A DNA stretch of 64,000 nt from Microbacteriaceae bacterium. Lineage in GTDB: Bacteria; Actinomycetota; Actinomycetes; Actinomycetales; Microbacteriaceae. The DNA lies in NCBI GenBank assembly GCA_027487865.1, contig JAIYCT010000002.1, positions 1-64,000 of the forward strand, read 5' to 3'. The notes under the pieces are model-generated. The model had not been told where the DNA came from. It did no database searches and saw nothing but the letters and a program-made list of their open reading frames with translations. Position 1 is the first letter of the stretch, and every line of letters starts with the position of its first letter. Made by a program: the position numbers and the translations under genes. Shown here piece after piece: positions 27,001-36,585 of this stretch.

Positions 27001-27151
27001 GAGTGGTCGCCTCCGCGAATGGCACGGGTTCGCGCGGCGCCTGCCAAGCCGTTATCGAAAGCGCAATGTGATCGCGGTAAATCGCCGGCTGAATCTTGTC
27101 CCGAAAGAATCGATCCAGTCTCTCTTCAACGGCTTTGGTTCCTTGGTGCAT
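24092..27151 (-). CDS. Alpha-mannosidase, GH38
   Basis: 1019 residues from the ATG that overlaps the previous stop (TAATG). GH38 marks: the zinc-binding HAHID followed by WLWP, the nucleophile Asp in WLPDSFGY (about residue 376), the central three-helix part and the long beta-rich tail. It cleaves alpha-linked mannose, probably inside the cell because no signal peptide is seen. It is encoded between GH36 and GH2, an arrangement suited to trimming mixed galactose/mannose oligosaccharides. Confidence 0.9.
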   Translation of the reverse strand: MHQGTKAVEERLDRFFRDKIQPAIYRDHIALSITAWQAPREPVPFAEATTQQYEAVDLGWRFGRAWSTIWLKVSGSIPESWSTSQEGSLAAEIVIDFGYNTSRSGFQAEALAYDLAGKPIKAIAPKNSWLPWSYANKKVEFYLEVAANPDVAGEYTFEPTTLGDWDTASEQPLYELKKLHLAHRDIEVWELAQDIFTLRGLMVSLPQDSTRRHLITRAIEDMLDAIDPSDVSGSASEARGKLTAVLSSPASASSHRIIATGHAHIDSAWLWPIRETVRKCARTFSNVLSLMDEHDDFIFSASSAQHYKWIKDHYPSVFEGIKKRVVSGQWKPVGGMWVECDGNMPGSEAMVRQFVYGQKFFQENFAMHAREAWLPDSFGYSGSLPQIVTQSGISAFLSQKMSWNQVNRMPHHTFWWEGIDGTRVFSHFPSADTYISELSGEELAHAERNFSEKGRASISLVPFGWGDGGGGPTREMIAAAYRTGDLEGSPKVSMGTADEFFAKARSEYANAPVWRGEMYLELHRGVLTSQHRTKQGNRRNEGLLREAELWASYATLKAGITYPSDKFEEIWQSILLMQFHDILPGTAIAWVYKEVENRHAEITGELLEIINSSLSALANDPSAGAATQTLTANAMSVARNGVAGLGLGTPSKLAKATSIVEQDEFVVLENEELRVRVDRSGRILSLLSLATNREAIATGIPANELHLHNDNPTRWDAWDIDEHYRNSKQVLDAVDQFDVRQQNDGSAVIQTKRVLRSASQNASTIVQTIRLEPGAKSIDIGFEIDWHESEKMLKLAFPIDIHAEEVAAETQFGFVKRPTHENTSWDFARFESCQHKYLYLNEKDWGVAIANDSTYGFDVQRTTEANGATVTSVRFSLLRSTKFPDPEADQGVHTMNFKLRPAATIEDAVSLGYDLNNPARQVQGNRTVAPLVNSSADQVVVETVKLAEDGSGDLIVRLYESTGGRADSRISFAGVAEEIWLTDFLELPTSSDRIAGDAIDLQFRPFQVITLRVSGLKID

Positions 27152-29187
27152 TAGCGCTTTGCTCCCTCTGGTCGAATCTCCACGATCCAAGAATTCTTGC
27201 CGCCAGCAAGACCTGATAGCAAATCGGCGTTTAGTAGCTTTCCAAGCGCGGTCGATGTGTTTTTGGTCTCTAGGTCGATAACCACATAGTGTCGGTTTTC
27301 ATCTAGCTGTGTGGGTCTAAATTCAGCCGATGGCGCCGAGCTATCTAGCTTCAGCGACATCACTAGATGCACTTCATCTTCACTGTTCAGGTTTGCGGTT
27401 AGCTGCCAGGCGGAGTGTCTCTCGCCTCTGTTTCCGCGCAACGGCGAATCGGTGAGTGAAACCAGATTGGCTGTTGGCAGAACCGGAGCTATGTGATCTC
27501 TAAAGATTTGCAAGTGATATCCCAGCCGCTGACTGAGCCGGGCGGGCAACTTTGGCAACGGATAACTGACTCCAAGACGATGGAACATAGCGGCTCTCAT
27601 AATCACGTCGAAGGTTTCTACCTCGACATTCATCCAGTCGAGTTGCGAAGGCCCGTAGTCGTTTCTCCACCAAGACCATGGCCAGTGAAGAATCGCAAGC
27701 GGTGGCAGCATGTGAGCCGAACCCCAGAGCACCTGCAGGTGATGCTCGGTGTAGTCGGGATCACTCAAGAAGAAACAGTGAACGTGTTTTGCAAGACCAA
27801 GATCGACTCGTAAGCCACCCGAGGAGCAAGCCTCAATCAATAGCTGGGGAAAGTCTGCCCGAATTTGATCGAGCAGTTTGTAGAGACCCTCGTAGTGTCG
27901 CAACAGTCCATCCCCGGCACCGTGACCGTGATCAGTTCGAGTGCAACCGAACCCAGGATCGATGTTGAAGTCCATCTTCAGCCAGCGCGCTTGCATTGCC
28001 GAGACCACGTTCTTCACCGAGTTGTAGGTGTGTGACCAGCCCTCGGGCGAACCCAGGCAAACATAGCCAAGAAAGCCTGGATCGCTTTGGTCTAGCGAAA
28101 CTGTGCCAACCCGGTATGAAGGGTCTGGCCGAAGCCCGCTGTCATCACGAGCCATTGCTCCTGGGTTAGTTTTTCGCAACTCAGATTTAGCACCAACGGC
28201 CTCAAGCTCAATCCAAATCCCTGGCGACATTCCCTTTTCCAAGATAGCCGCACCAAGTTTTTCTAGGCCGTCAGGAAATCGGGCGAGGTTGACGCTAGCC
28301 CAGTCACCGCGCAGGTCTGTCCAGTTGGTGTCTAACTTTGATTCACCAAACCAACCGGCATCAACAACAATCGCGTCGATTGCCATGTGCTGGGCAAGGG
28401 TTGCGTTTTCGATGATTACATCTTGAGTCACTTCAGCATCTTCATAGGGCCACCAGTGATTCCACTCAATAGGAATCGCATCGGTCAATTTAGTTCGAGG
28501 CAGCCAATTGTCGCGAATTGCTGCTTGCAAGTTTCGCTGAGCCAACTCTTTGCTCTGCGCTGCAGCAACAATCACACTCGGAGCCTCCAGAGTTTCGTCT
28601 GGCGCCAACAGTACGTTTAGGTTCCAGGTTGAAATACCAGCACTGATGTGCGCGCCGGCTAGAACGTCGATGTGCCAGTTTCCGCTCCAGGCCGGCGAAA
28701 CTACCACGGTGTAGCCGTCAGACTCTCTGACGAAGTAAACGATCGGGCTCTCGCCATGCGAGGACCTTCCCGAGCGAACTCCGAAGAACGAGTCGTGCTG
28801 GGTTGTCACGGTCTTTGGTCGAAACTCATCCCCCCAGGCAGAGGCAAAAGACTCAACGCGCCACACCTCACCCTGTAGCGCTAGTGCAGCGCTGTCGAGC
28901 CTTGAAATCGAGATCGGGGCTGAGCTTTTGTTTTTGGCCGTCAACTTGAACTCCCAGACCGCCTGGTCCGAAAGTTGCAATGCCTGCCAGTCGAATTGCA
29001 AGCCCTGTGTCTCTGCGGTGGCAGATGCATAAGAGTCTTTGCAGTTCAGGCGAACTGAAGCTTTAAGGTCAATTTCTTGGCCGGCTAGTGCGGCTCTAAA
29101 AGGTATCGAGCTGCTGATCGAATCTGAGCCGAGCAGGAGATTAAGTAAGGGCGACGCATCAGATGAGGCTTGGAGTCGAAACTTCAT
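27151..29187 (-). CDS. Alpha-galactosidase-like, GH36
   Basis: 678 residues from the ATG at 29187, which follows AAAGGGTGTCC; the open frame further upstream is in the promoter region. GH36 marks: IPIEWNHWWPYED, the nucleophile Asp in WLKMDFN (about 406), EACSSGGLRVDLG, and the acid/base Asp in FLSDPDY (about 476). It should release terminal alpha-galactosides or related sugars. First gene of the five-gene minus-strand operon and divergent from the oxidoreductase at 29355. Confidence 0.85.
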   Translation of the reverse strand: MKFRLQASSDASPLLNLLLGSDSISSSIPFRAALAGQEIDLKASVRLNCKDSYASATAETQGLQFDWQALQLSDQAVWEFKLTAKNKSSAPISISRLDSAALALQGEVWRVESFASAWGDEFRPKTVTTQHDSFFGVRSGRSSHGESPIVYFVRESDGYTVVVSPAWSGNWHIDVLAGAHISAGISTWNLNVLLAPDETLEAPSVIVAAAQSKELAQRNLQAAIRDNWLPRTKLTDAIPIEWNHWWPYEDAEVTQDVIIENATLAQHMAIDAIVVDAGWFGESKLDTNWTDLRGDWASVNLARFPDGLEKLGAAILEKGMSPGIWIELEAVGAKSELRKTNPGAMARDDSGLRPDPSYRVGTVSLDQSDPGFLGYVCLGSPEGWSHTYNSVKNVVSAMQARWLKMDFNIDPGFGCTRTDHGHGAGDGLLRHYEGLYKLLDQIRADFPQLLIEACSSGGLRVDLGLAKHVHCFFLSDPDYTEHHLQVLWGSAHMLPPLAILHWPWSWWRNDYGPSQLDWMNVEVETFDVIMRAAMFHRLGVSYPLPKLPARLSQRLGYHLQIFRDHIAPVLPTANLVSLTDSPLRGNRGERHSAWQLTANLNSEDEVHLVMSLKLDSSAPSAEFRPTQLDENRHYVVIDLETKNTSTALGKLLNADLLSGLAGGKNSWIVEIRPEGAKR

Positions 29188-29213
29188 CGTAAGGACACCC
29201 TTTCGTTCATAAA

Positions 29214-29287
29214 CATCATACATTAGGTTTTTTTGGGCATAGAAAATTGATGTTCCTGAGGTCGATATCAGTCCTAATGGTATGATG
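29214..29287. promoter_or_regulatory. Divergent promoter region with inverted GTATGATG sites
   Basis: Between the GH36 gene and the Gfo/Idh gene, CATCATACATTAGG (29214-29227) and CCTAATGGTATGATG (29273-29287) form inverted arms about 45 bp apart. The GTATGA core recurs at 34434-34519 and 43991-44014, in other divergent promoters of the island, and is a candidate operator of the GntR/FCD regulator encoded at 35809. Confidence 0.5.
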
Positions 29288-29354
29288 ATAAGCATTAATC
29301 GCTACTCGCTCTAACATGTAGCTATAGACGATGTCTAACTCTAAGGAGCTAATT

Positions 29355-30437
29355 TTGACTGCAGAAGCACCCAAGTTGCGAGCGGCGGTGGTTGGTCTCG
29401 GCATGGGAACAGCGCACATGAAGGCCTTTTATCAAAACCCGCAGACCGTTCTTGCCGCAATAGCCGGAAAAGAGTTGGAGCGGTTGGCCGCACTTGCAAA
29501 AGAGTTCAAAGTTGAAAAGACGGCAGCTGATTGGCAAGAGCTGGTTGATGATCCAACCATAGACATAATCAGCATTGCCACCCCAAACGCTCTGCACCAT
29601 CCGATTGCCGTCGCAGCCCTCAATGCCGGCAAGCACGTCTTCTGCGAAAAGCCGCTAGCGATAACCGCCGAGCAGGCCGAAGAAATGGTGGAAGCAGCAA
29701 AGGCAAACAATCGCATTCTTGAAGTTGCTTTCAACTATCGTCGCCGAGCAGACATAGGCATGGCTAGGGAATTAGTTGCCTCGGGCAAGCTCGGTCGCGT
29801 CTATCACTCAAGAATCAGTTGGAAGAGACGAGCAGGTATTCCTGGCTTGACGTCTTGGTTCACCTCGGCCAACCTGGCCGGTGGCGGTGCGGCCATCGAC
29901 CTTGGCCCGCACATCATCGATTCACTTTTCTACATGTTGGGGGAGCCTCGAGTGGTTGCGGTCAGTGCGGTCACCTACGGTGAACTTGGCCGAGCCGGCT
30001 ACGGCGCCATGGATAACTCAAACTACACGCAGGGCAGTGCGGGCGAGTTTCAGGTCGAAGACCTCTGCAGCGCGCTGCTGAGACTCGATAATGGATCATC
30101 GGTGGCACTAGAGATTACCTGGGCTTCTCACGCGGTTGACAATGAAGACATTTCATTCGAACTCTTGGGCGTCGATTCGGGACTAAGAATTTTCATTCCG
30201 AGATATGCAACAGAGAACACGTTGAGCCTGTTCGGCGACGAGAATGGCAAGCAATACACTCGCAAACCGAAGGTTTCGTCTACCGGCGAGGGACACCTGG
30301 CCGTCATTAACGAGTTCATCGAACACGTCGTCTCTGGCGATTTTGCCTCACACGCCGGTGATTACGCTCTGCACCGCACGGCCATTATTGACGCCATGTA
30401 CAGATCGGCTAAAGCCGGGAAAGAGGTAACTCTCTAA
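29355..30437 (+). CDS. Gfo/Idh/MocA-family oxidoreductase
   Basis: 360 residues. Rossmann motif [18 protein letters not shown], then [18 protein letters not shown] with the conserved D and H. I chose the TTG at 29355 because AAGGAG lies 6 bp upstream; the ATG at 29331 has no ribosome site. Third Gfo/Idh enzyme of the island, coupled to a ThuA-like gene by a TAATG overlap. Substrate unknown; a sugar or 3-keto sugar is likely from family and context. Confidence 0.87.
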   Translation: MTAEAPKLRAAVVGLGMGTAHMKAFYQNPQTVLAAIAGKELERLAALAKEFKVEKTAADWQELVDDPTIDIISIATPNALHHPIAVAALNAGKHVFCEKPLAITAEQAEEMVEAAKANNRILEVAFNYRRRADIGMARELVASGKLGRVYHSRISWKRRAGIPGLTSWFTSANLAGGGAAIDLGPHIIDSLFYMLGEPRVVAVSAVTYGELGRAGYGAMDNSNYTQGSAGEFQVEDLCSALLRLDNGSSVALEITWASHAVDNEDISFELLGVDSGLRIFIPRYATENTLSLFGDENGKQYTRKPKVSSTGEGHLAVINEFIEHVVSGDFASHAGDYALHRTAIIDAMYRSAKAGKEVTL

Positions 30438-31174
30438 TGACACTCAGAGTCACAATCTGGAACGAAAACATCCACGAGCAGCAGAGCGACTCTGTGCCGG
30501 CAAAGATTTACCCGAATGGAATGCACGGCGCAATCAAGGCCCTTTTGGAAAACGAACTTGGTAGCGCTGTCGAAGTAGCGACCGCCACGCTAGACGAGCC
30601 TGAACACGGCCTAACCCAAGCGGTGCTCGACCGAACCGATGTTCTGATGTGGTGGGGCCACGAGGCACACCCGAGGGTTAGCGACGAGGTTGTGCAGCGC
30701 GTTTACGACGCCGTCTTGGGAGGCATGGGCTTGATTGTCTTGCACTCTGCGCACTATTCGAAAATCTTTAAGAAGCTAATGGGCACAACCTGTTCGCTCA
30801 GATGGCGCAGCTCTAGAGATCGCGAGCTGGTATGGAACGTCAACCCAAGCCACCCGATTACGCAGGGCCTTCCCGACCCGATTGTTATTCCGTTGCAAGA
30901 GATGTATGGCGAGTTCTTCGATATTCCAACCCCGGACGAGCTGATTTTCATCTCGAGCTTCACCGGCGGTGAAGTGTTTAGATCTGGCGCAACCTGGCGA
31001 CGCGGACTGGGCAAGGTTTTCTACTTCTCACCTGGTGACCAGGATTATCCGGTCTACCACCAGAAGGAAATCGGAAAGGTTTTGGCAAACGGCGTTCTTT
31101 GGGCGAAGCCAATTGTTCGCTCCGAACCTATCGATGCAACTTTCCACCCGGATGGCTGGATCGAAAAGAACTAG
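30437..31174 (+). CDS. ThuA-like protein (trehalose-utilisation family)
   Basis: 245 residues with the class I glutamine-amidotransferase-like fold of ThuA: WNENIHE near the start, [20 protein letters not shown] and a late [17 protein letters not shown]. ThuA proteins accompany Gfo/Idh enzymes in disaccharide catabolism, and ThuA/ThuB in rhizobia form 3-keto-disaccharides. The Cys nucleophile of true amidotransferases is absent. The stop overlaps the convergent permease gene by 4 bp. Confidence 0.85.
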   Translation: MTLRVTIWNENIHEQQSDSVPAKIYPNGMHGAIKALLENELGSAVEVATATLDEPEHGLTQAVLDRTDVLMWWGHEAHPRVSDEVVQRVYDAVLGGMGLIVLHSAHYSKIFKKLMGTTCSLRWRSSRDRELVWNVNPSHPITQGLPDPIVIPLQEMYGEFFDIPTPDELIFISSFTGGEVFRSGATWRRGLGKVFYFSPGDQDYPVYHQKEIGKVLANGVLWAKPIVRSEPIDATFHPDGWIEKN

Positions 31175-32013
31175 CGGCTTAGGCCAACCTGCAGTCCTCG
31201 CATGATGTACTTCGATGCGAAGGTGAGTAGCAGCAGCGGAACGAGAGCGCTTATGAAAAGACCCGCTGAGGTTAGCGGCTGATCGCTAACGAAGCGCTTT
31301 CCGATTGTTGCCAGTGTCGGTGTGAGCAACCTCATCTGCGCGTCAGGAACCAGAATCAGCGCAAAGATCAGTTCGTTCCAAGTGCCAAGGAACTGCAGCA
31401 CAGCCAAAGTCGCAATTCCCGAAGCTCCCATTGGCCCAACAATCGACCAGAGCGTTCTAAAGAAGCCGGCTCCGTCAACTCTTGCTGCCTCAAGCAGCTC
31501 ATCTGGGATGGCCCTGAAAGTGAGGGTGAGAAAGAAGATGGCAAACGGCAAACCGGTGGCGACATAAACCAGTATCAAGCCGGAATAGTCACCGACGATG
31601 CCCAATCGAGCCAGCACCAAATAGATAGGAATGATTAGTACCGGACCCGGGAGCAGCATTACCGAGACGAAGGTCGCGGTGAAGAACTTGCTGCCAAAGA
31701 CCGGAAGCTTGGCAAGGGCATACCCCGCCAAAGTCGCGAGAATCAGAATCACCGCAACAGCGCTCGTCGAAACAAAAAGGCTGTTCAAAAATGCGCGACC
31801 AACACCGTATTCGTCCCAAAGTTCGATGTAGTTCGTTACTGTCCAGTCAACTGGCAGACCAAAAGGGTCACGCTTATAGTCGACGTTGCTGCGCAGCGAG
31901 GTAACCACCACAAAGAACAGCGGGTAGATGATGGTCGCCGCAACCAAGCACATACCGATGAAAATGGGCCACTTGGCGCGCGGTGTAAGTCTTGAGCTGA
32001 TCGAATCAGACAT
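31171..32013 (-). CDS. Sugar ABC transporter permease, MalG type
   Basis: 280 residues, six membrane segments, with the EAA loop near its C-terminal half ([24 protein letters not shown]). It pairs with the MalF-type permease directly upstream to import an oligosaccharide. It ends the three-gene ABC operon. No ATPase gene is present in the operon. Confidence 0.93.
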   Translation of the reverse strand: MSDSISSRLTPRAKWPIFIGMCLVAATIIYPLFFVVVTSLRSNVDYKRDPFGLPVDWTVTNYIELWDEYGVGRAFLNSLFVSTSAVAVILILATLAGYALAKLPVFGSKFFTATFVSVMLLPGPVLIIPIYLVLARLGIVGDYSGLILVYVATGLPFAIFFLTLTFRAIPDELLEAARVDGAGFFRTLWSIVGPMGASGIATLAVLQFLGTWNELIFALILVPDAQMRLLTPTLATIGKRFVSDQPLTSAGLFISALVPLLLLTFASKYIMRGLQVGLSR

Positions 32014-32014
32014 G

Positions 32015-32872
32015 CTAGTCGTCCTTTTGTAGCTTGAACACGCGGTTCTGCAGCAGTGTCAACAGACCGATAAAGAAGAAGAGCAGCACCGCTAGAGCGG
32101 CGCCCGAACCCAAGTTGTTGCTCGAGAAGGCTCGCAGGTAAACCAAGAAGTCGATCGTGGTTGTCTCATAGCCAGGGCCTCCAGCGGTTATCACAAAGAC
32201 GAAACCAAACAGCGAGGCGAAGGTGTAAAGAATGTTGATGATGAACACGAAGCCGAGTACTTTTCGAATGTTCGGCAACGTGATCGACCAGAGCCTGCGC
32301 CACCATCCCGCGCCGTCGATGGCCGCAGCTTCGAAAACTGCGGGGTTGATAGAAGTCAGACCCGCGAGAAGCAAGAGTGACTGATAGCCGAAGCCAGACC
32401 AGACCAGAGCCAGAATGATGATTAAAATGCTGTAATTCGAGTCGATGAAGAACTGCATCGGCTCATTGCCAAACAATCCTAGAAACTGGTTTACAGCTCC
32501 GTCGTAGCCAAACGCATTTCTAAAGATCAGACCGATTACGGCCACCGATAAAACGTTTGGAAGAAAGAAAATTACTCGAAAGAACTTCCATCCCTTGAAC
32601 TGCTCAAAAAGCAGAATAGAACAGACCAGTGCGGAAAAGATAACCAGCGGAACTGAAATCAAGAACTTGAAGTTGTTGAGAAAGACCTGGTGAACAATCG
32701 GGTCGCTGAAGATTGCGATGTAGTTGTCAAGGCCGCGCCAGTCGTATGTCAGGCCGTTGGTTTTCGTGAACGAAATGTAAAACGCAAACATAACCGGGAA
32801 CGCCATAAACCCAGCCACGATTACGAAGCTGGGAAGTACCGCGAGGGTTCCGACTAACTTTGATTGCCTCAT
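32015..32872 (-). CDS. Sugar ABC transporter permease, MalF type
   Basis: 285 residues, six membrane segments, with the EAA loop FEAAAIDGAGWWRRLWSITLP. It lies 1 bp before the MalG-type gene. A strong hairpin separates it from the solute-binding protein gene, as expected where the binding protein is made in excess over the permeases. Confidence 0.93.
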   Translation of the reverse strand: MRQSKLVGTLAVLPSFVIVAGFMAFPVMFAFYISFTKTNGLTYDWRGLDNYIAIFSDPIVHQVFLNNFKFLISVPLVIFSALVCSILLFEQFKGWKFFRVIFFLPNVLSVAVIGLIFRNAFGYDGAVNQFLGLFGNEPMQFFIDSNYSILIIILALVWSGFGYQSLLLLAGLTSINPAVFEAAAIDGAGWWRRLWSITLPNIRKVLGFVFIINILYTFASLFGFVFVITAGGPGYETTTIDFLVYLRAFSSNNLGSGAALAVLLFFFIGLLTLLQNRVFKLQKDD

Positions 32873-32898
32873 AATCCACTTCTTTGTGAATAGTGAGC

Positions 32899-32933
32899 CT
32901 GAAGGCTGGGAGAGTAAATCTCCCAGCCTTCAG
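32899..32933 (-). other. Intra-operon hairpin between binding-protein and permease genes
   Basis: A 15-bp perfect stem (CTGAAGGCTGGGAGA and its complement) with a 5-nt loop lies between the binding-protein stop and the permease start. It has no U-run, so it is more likely a partial attenuator or an mRNA stabiliser than a full terminator. Confidence 0.7.
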
Positions 32934-32950
32934 ACTTTGGTTCTAACTTA

Positions 32951-34303
32951 CTACTTGCCAGTCTCTTGCTCGTAGGAAGCTTTGAGCTGTGCCACTGCAT
33001 CGGCGGGCGTTATAGCACCGCTGAAGACACCGGCATTGACCCTGTAGAACAGGTCAATTGTTGCCTGTGGCATAACACTGTCGAAGGCAAAGGTGATGCC
33101 ATCGGTTGACTGTGCTAGCTGCTCGAACTGCTCCTTGAGTCTTGGGTTCTTGATAAACGAAGAGTCTCCGTCTTTGTGGTTTGAACCCTGAGTCTGGTAG
33201 ATCTCAACGAAGCGGTCCTGGTGCTCTGGGCGTGCAATGAACTTCAGGAACTCTGCTGCGAGTGCCTTGTTCTTGCTTGCCTTGGTGATTGATAGTGCGA
33301 TCTCAGGACCACCCGAACCAATCTTCGAGAACTTGGCACCCTCTAGCGTTGGAATGAAGAATGACGTTACTGGACCGTCTTCACCAAACGCTTCGGTCAT
33401 GCCGTTGTTCTCCCAGCTACCAACGAGGTAGTAACCAGCTTCACCGGCAACGAAGCCCTGACCACCGGCAGTTACCTGCGCGGCATCTGGGTTGTTGACT
33501 CCACTCTTACCCCAGTCGGCGAATGCCTGGTAGGCCTTCAACATTGCTGGGTCGTCAACTGGAATCTTGCCGCTGTACATGTCAGTGAAGGCAGTCTGAC
33601 CTAGCTCGCCACCAACCATGTTCGAGATGAACCATGCGCCAGGGTAGCCTTCCAAGTTTCCGGTGTAGAAACCGTTCTTGTCGGTCTTGTCGGAGATCTG
33701 CTTTGCGTTTGCAACCAGAGCTTCCCAAGTCGCAGGCTTAACGCTTGGGTCAATGCCAGCTTCCTTTAGAACATCGGCGTTCTGGAAAACAACAAATAGG
33801 TTTCCAGCACCGTAGGTCATACCTAGAAGTCTTCCGTCAGAAGCAAAGCCTTCACGGTTGACGTACTGTCCAGCCATCGAGTCGAGCATGTCCTTCGGTA
33901 GCAGAGGGTCTAGGTCTTCGAAGAAGTCAGCGAACGAAGTGGTTGGTCCACCTGCGTACTGAACTCGAATGTCAGGACCGGTTCCTGCAATTGCTGCAGC
34001 CTGGAACGCGGCGGCGTTAGAGGAGATGTCGCCACCCTGCTGAACGATGGTTACTGTGACGCCCGGGTTTGCTTCCTCGAACTCCACACCCATTTGGTTA
34101 AGGAATGCTTTGTCGGCGTATGGATCATCCGATGGGTCTTTTCCTAGAATTCCTGTGTCCCAGATGAGCAGTTCACCAGTTAGTGCTGCCGCTTCATCTG
34201 TTGGTGCCACCGGGTCAACAGTTGCTGCCGGGGCACAAGCTACAAGGCTGCCGGTGGTCAGCGCCAATGCTGCCAACACTCCAGCCAATTTACTTATTTT
34301 CAT
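32951..34303 (-). CDS. Sugar ABC transporter solute-binding lipoprotein (family 1)
   Basis: 450 residues from the ATG at 34303 (AAAGGAAAG upstream). Lipoprotein signal with lipobox SLVAC, then a two-lobed family 1 binding protein with typical GTGPDI, TWEALVANAKQI and GSWENNG stretches. Anchored outside the membrane, it captures the island's imported sugar, likely an oligosaccharide given the cytoplasmic GH2/GH38/GH36 enzymes. It is divergent from the dehydratase gene at 34584. Confidence 0.92.
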   Translation of the reverse strand: MKISKLAGVLAALALTTGSLVACAPAATVDPVAPTDEAAALTGELLIWDTGILGKDPSDDPYADKAFLNQMGVEFEEANPGVTVTIVQQGGDISSNAAAFQAAAIAGTGPDIRVQYAGGPTTSFADFFEDLDPLLPKDMLDSMAGQYVNREGFASDGRLLGMTYGAGNLFVVFQNADVLKEAGIDPSVKPATWEALVANAKQISDKTDKNGFYTGNLEGYPGAWFISNMVGGELGQTAFTDMYSGKIPVDDPAMLKAYQAFADWGKSGVNNPDAAQVTAGGQGFVAGEAGYYLVGSWENNGMTEAFGEDGPVTSFFIPTLEGAKFSKIGSGGPEIALSITKASKNKALAAEFLKFIARPEHQDRFVEIYQTQGSNHKDGDSSFIKNPRLKEQFEQLAQSTDGITFAFDSVMPQATIDLFYRVNAGVFSGAITPADAVAQLKASYEQETGK

Positions 34304-34433
34304 TCGCTTTCCTTTCATGGAGGTTTTGAACCACACGTGAAAACCGGAGGCCACCACGCGCTTCGTGAGGAAGGCAATTAATACCTAAATTTGCCCGTCA
34401 CACTTTTTACATTCTTGGACCACATTTCCATTA

Positions 34434-34519
34434 CATCATACGAACGGACCTTAATTGGAGGGCATTTGGCGAAAAAAAGTCAAGAAACGGTAACGATTCG
34501 TCGTAAAGGTATGACGAAT
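34434..34519. promoter_or_regulatory. Divergent promoter region with two putative GntR/FCD operators
   Basis: Within the 280-bp gap between the binding-protein and dehydratase genes, CATCATACGAACGG (34434-34447) and ATTCGTC-N10-GACGAAT (34496-34519) carry the same GTATGAY-GAAT word seen at 29214-29287 and 43991-44014. The second is a 7-bp inverted repeat. The regulator gene itself is the second gene downstream. Confidence 0.5.
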
Positions 34520-34583
34520 TGTTGTATTCTCTCAGAATGTTCTTGATAAGTTATGCAACTCGGGTCCCAAATGGAAGGCACCA

Positions 34584-35786
34584 ATGAGAATCGATTCGGT
34601 CGAGTTCTTCTATGCGGCTATGCCCGAAGTGACCCTCGAGGCCGACGGTAGCCAGGATGCGCTTCTTGTCCGGGTGATCGGCGAGGACGGCAGCGTTGGC
34701 TGGGGTGAGTGTGAGGCATCGCCGCTCACTTCGATAGCGGCATTTGTGACCCCGAGATCGCACGGGGTTTGCCAGCCGGTCTCAGCAAGCGTTATCGGTG
34801 AGCGGGTTAGCGATCCCAGGGACATTCTGAGGCTCAGCCAATTGGTTGCCAGAAACAGCATGGATCTTCTGCAGGCCGCACACACCTGGTCCGGAGTCGA
34901 AATTGCTCTCTGGGATCTTCTAGGTCGCAAGCTAGAGCAGCCGGTTTGGAAACTGCTCGGCTACCAGAAGAATTTTGCAAAGGTGCCCTACGCCTCGATG
35001 CTCATGGGTGACACACCGCAGTCAACACTCGAGCGCGCTCGCGATGCAAGGGCAAAAGGATTCAGAGCGGTTAAGTTCGGTTGGGGAAACTACGGCACTG
35101 CAGATGTTCAAGACGATGCAGATCACGTTGCCGCAGCCCGCGAAGGCCTTGGCCCTGATGCAGATCTGCTTATCGACGCGGGGCAAATCTGGGGTGACAA
35201 TGTCGAACTCGCCATCGCGAGAATTCCGGCGTTGCAAAAAGCCGGCGCTACCTGGCTCGAAGAACCTTTCTTTGCCCACGCCTTCAAGGCCTATGCAGAG
35301 CTAGCCAAGGTATCTGGCGGCGTCGGTCTTGCCGGTGGAGAAGGCGCGCACACCGAACACATGGCTATGAACCTTATCGACTTTGGCTCAGTGAAATTCA
35401 TTCAGGTTGATTCGGCGCGAATTGGCGGCATCGGCCCATCCAAGATTGTTGCCGAGCACGCTGTTCGGAACGATGCGACCTACGTGAATCACACCTTCAC
35501 CTCTCACCTTGCTCTGTCGGCTTCGATGCAGGCCTTCGTCGGTCTCGAGAATCACAGGATTTGCGAATACCCGGTCGAACCAAAGTCGGTTGCATGGGAT
35601 CTCTCGGTTGAACACATCGAGGTTGATGCCAACGGAGAAATCATGGCTCCGGATGCTCCGGGTCTAGGAATTCAGATCGACGAGCAAGCACTTCTGCCTT
35701 ACCTTCGAGAAGTCGAGATTAAGATCGATGGCCAGGTTGCTTACGAGAGCACTGCCCTCGACACAGCGACTAGGGTAGGACATTAG
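34584..35786 (+). CDS. Enolase-superfamily sugar-acid dehydratase (MR/MLE)
   Basis: 400 residues with the N-terminal capping domain (VGWGECEASPL) and the barrel metal ligands in order: LIDAGQIWG (Asp), WLEEPFFA (Glu) and LAGGEGAHT (Glu), with AVKFGWG placing the first Lys. Such enzymes dehydrate aldonates to 2-keto-3-deoxy acids. It opens a five-gene operon that encodes a regulator, mutarotase, SDR and lactonase, all fitting oxidative sugar breakdown. The exact aldonate cannot be read from sequence. Confidence 0.85.
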   Translation: MRIDSVEFFYAAMPEVTLEADGSQDALLVRVIGEDGSVGWGECEASPLTSIAAFVTPRSHGVCQPVSASVIGERVSDPRDILRLSQLVARNSMDLLQAAHTWSGVEIALWDLLGRKLEQPVWKLLGYQKNFAKVPYASMLMGDTPQSTLERARDARAKGFRAVKFGWGNYGTADVQDDADHVAAAREGLGPDADLLIDAGQIWGDNVELAIARIPALQKAGATWLEEPFFAHAFKAYAELAKVSGGVGLAGGEGAHTEHMAMNLIDFGSVKFIQVDSARIGGIGPSKIVAEHAVRNDATYVNHTFTSHLALSASMQAFVGLENHRICEYPVEPKSVAWDLSVEHIEVDANGEIMAPDAPGLGIQIDEQALLPYLREVEIKIDGQVAYESTALDTATRVGH

Positions 35787-35808
35787 CGCCCAACAATCCG
35801 AGGTGAAG

Positions 35809-36585
35809 ATGGACAATACCTACGAACCCCTCAGTGGTTCTCGGTCATCTATCCGGGGACTTCAAAAGACAATCATCGAGGGCATCGGCAGAACCATAGT
35901 CGGAGGCAAGATTTTGCCCGGTGAGTTTTTGCCTACCGAACCCGAGCTTGGTGCTAACTACAACGTCAGCCGCACCTCGGTTCGAGAGGCCATGCGCGTG
36001 CTTTCGGCCAAGGGCTTGATTGAGATTCGCCAGAAGGTTGGCACTCGGGTTCAAGAGCCCGAGCACTGGAACATTTTCGATTCCGACATTCTTCGCTGGC
36101 ATCACCAAGAAGGGCGCGGCGACGCAGTGATGCTCGATTTGATTGAGCTTCGTCAGATTCTCGAACCGGCAGCCGCGAAGCTGGCCGCAAACAGAGCAAA
36201 CATGGATCAGCACCGCAGCTTGAAGTTGGCTATTCAGACCATGCAAGACCAACTGGACAGCCCCGAAGACTTTGCGAGGGCAGATCTTGATTTTCACCTT
36301 GCGGTTTATGAAGCAAGCCAGAACTCATTCCTACTGCAGTTCGGTTCGGTAGTGAGTGACTTTCTTAGACGCGTATTCATTATTCAGCAGCAGGCCATTC
36401 GCGGTCGAGAGGCATTAGAGCTCGACGTCCAGTTACACAACGAAGTTTATGAAGCGATAAATCGCGGCGATGGCCAGTTGGCTGCCGACACAATGCTGAC
36501 CGTTGTTCTAGAGGGAAAAAATTCGCTTATCCAGGCTCTAAAGTCTGGCGCTAATTCAAACGACCTAAGCCGCCGAGGTGAGTGA
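35809..36585 (+). CDS. GntR-family (FCD subfamily) transcriptional regulator
   Basis: 258 residues: winged helix (EFLPTEPELGANYNVSRTSVREAMRVLSAKGLIEI) and an FCD ligand domain with metal-site residues (D/H in ARADLDFHLAVYEAS, later H in LDVQLHNEVY). The segment DSDILRWH...LIELRQILEP resembles sugar-acid regulators such as DgoR. An aldonate or keto-deoxy acid is the likely inducer. Starts considered: GTG 35803 and ATG 35809; I prefer the ATG, preceded by GAGGTGA. Confidence 0.88.
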   Translation: MDNTYEPLSGSRSSIRGLQKTIIEGIGRTIVGGKILPGEFLPTEPELGANYNVSRTSVREAMRVLSAKGLIEIRQKVGTRVQEPEHWNIFDSDILRWHHQEGRGDAVMLDLIELRQILEPAAAKLAANRANMDQHRSLKLAIQTMQDQLDSPEDFARADLDFHLAVYEASQNSFLLQFGSVVSDFLRRVFIIQQQAIRGREALELDVQLHNEVYEAINRGDGQLAADTMLTVVLEGKNSLIQALKSGANSNDLSRRGE

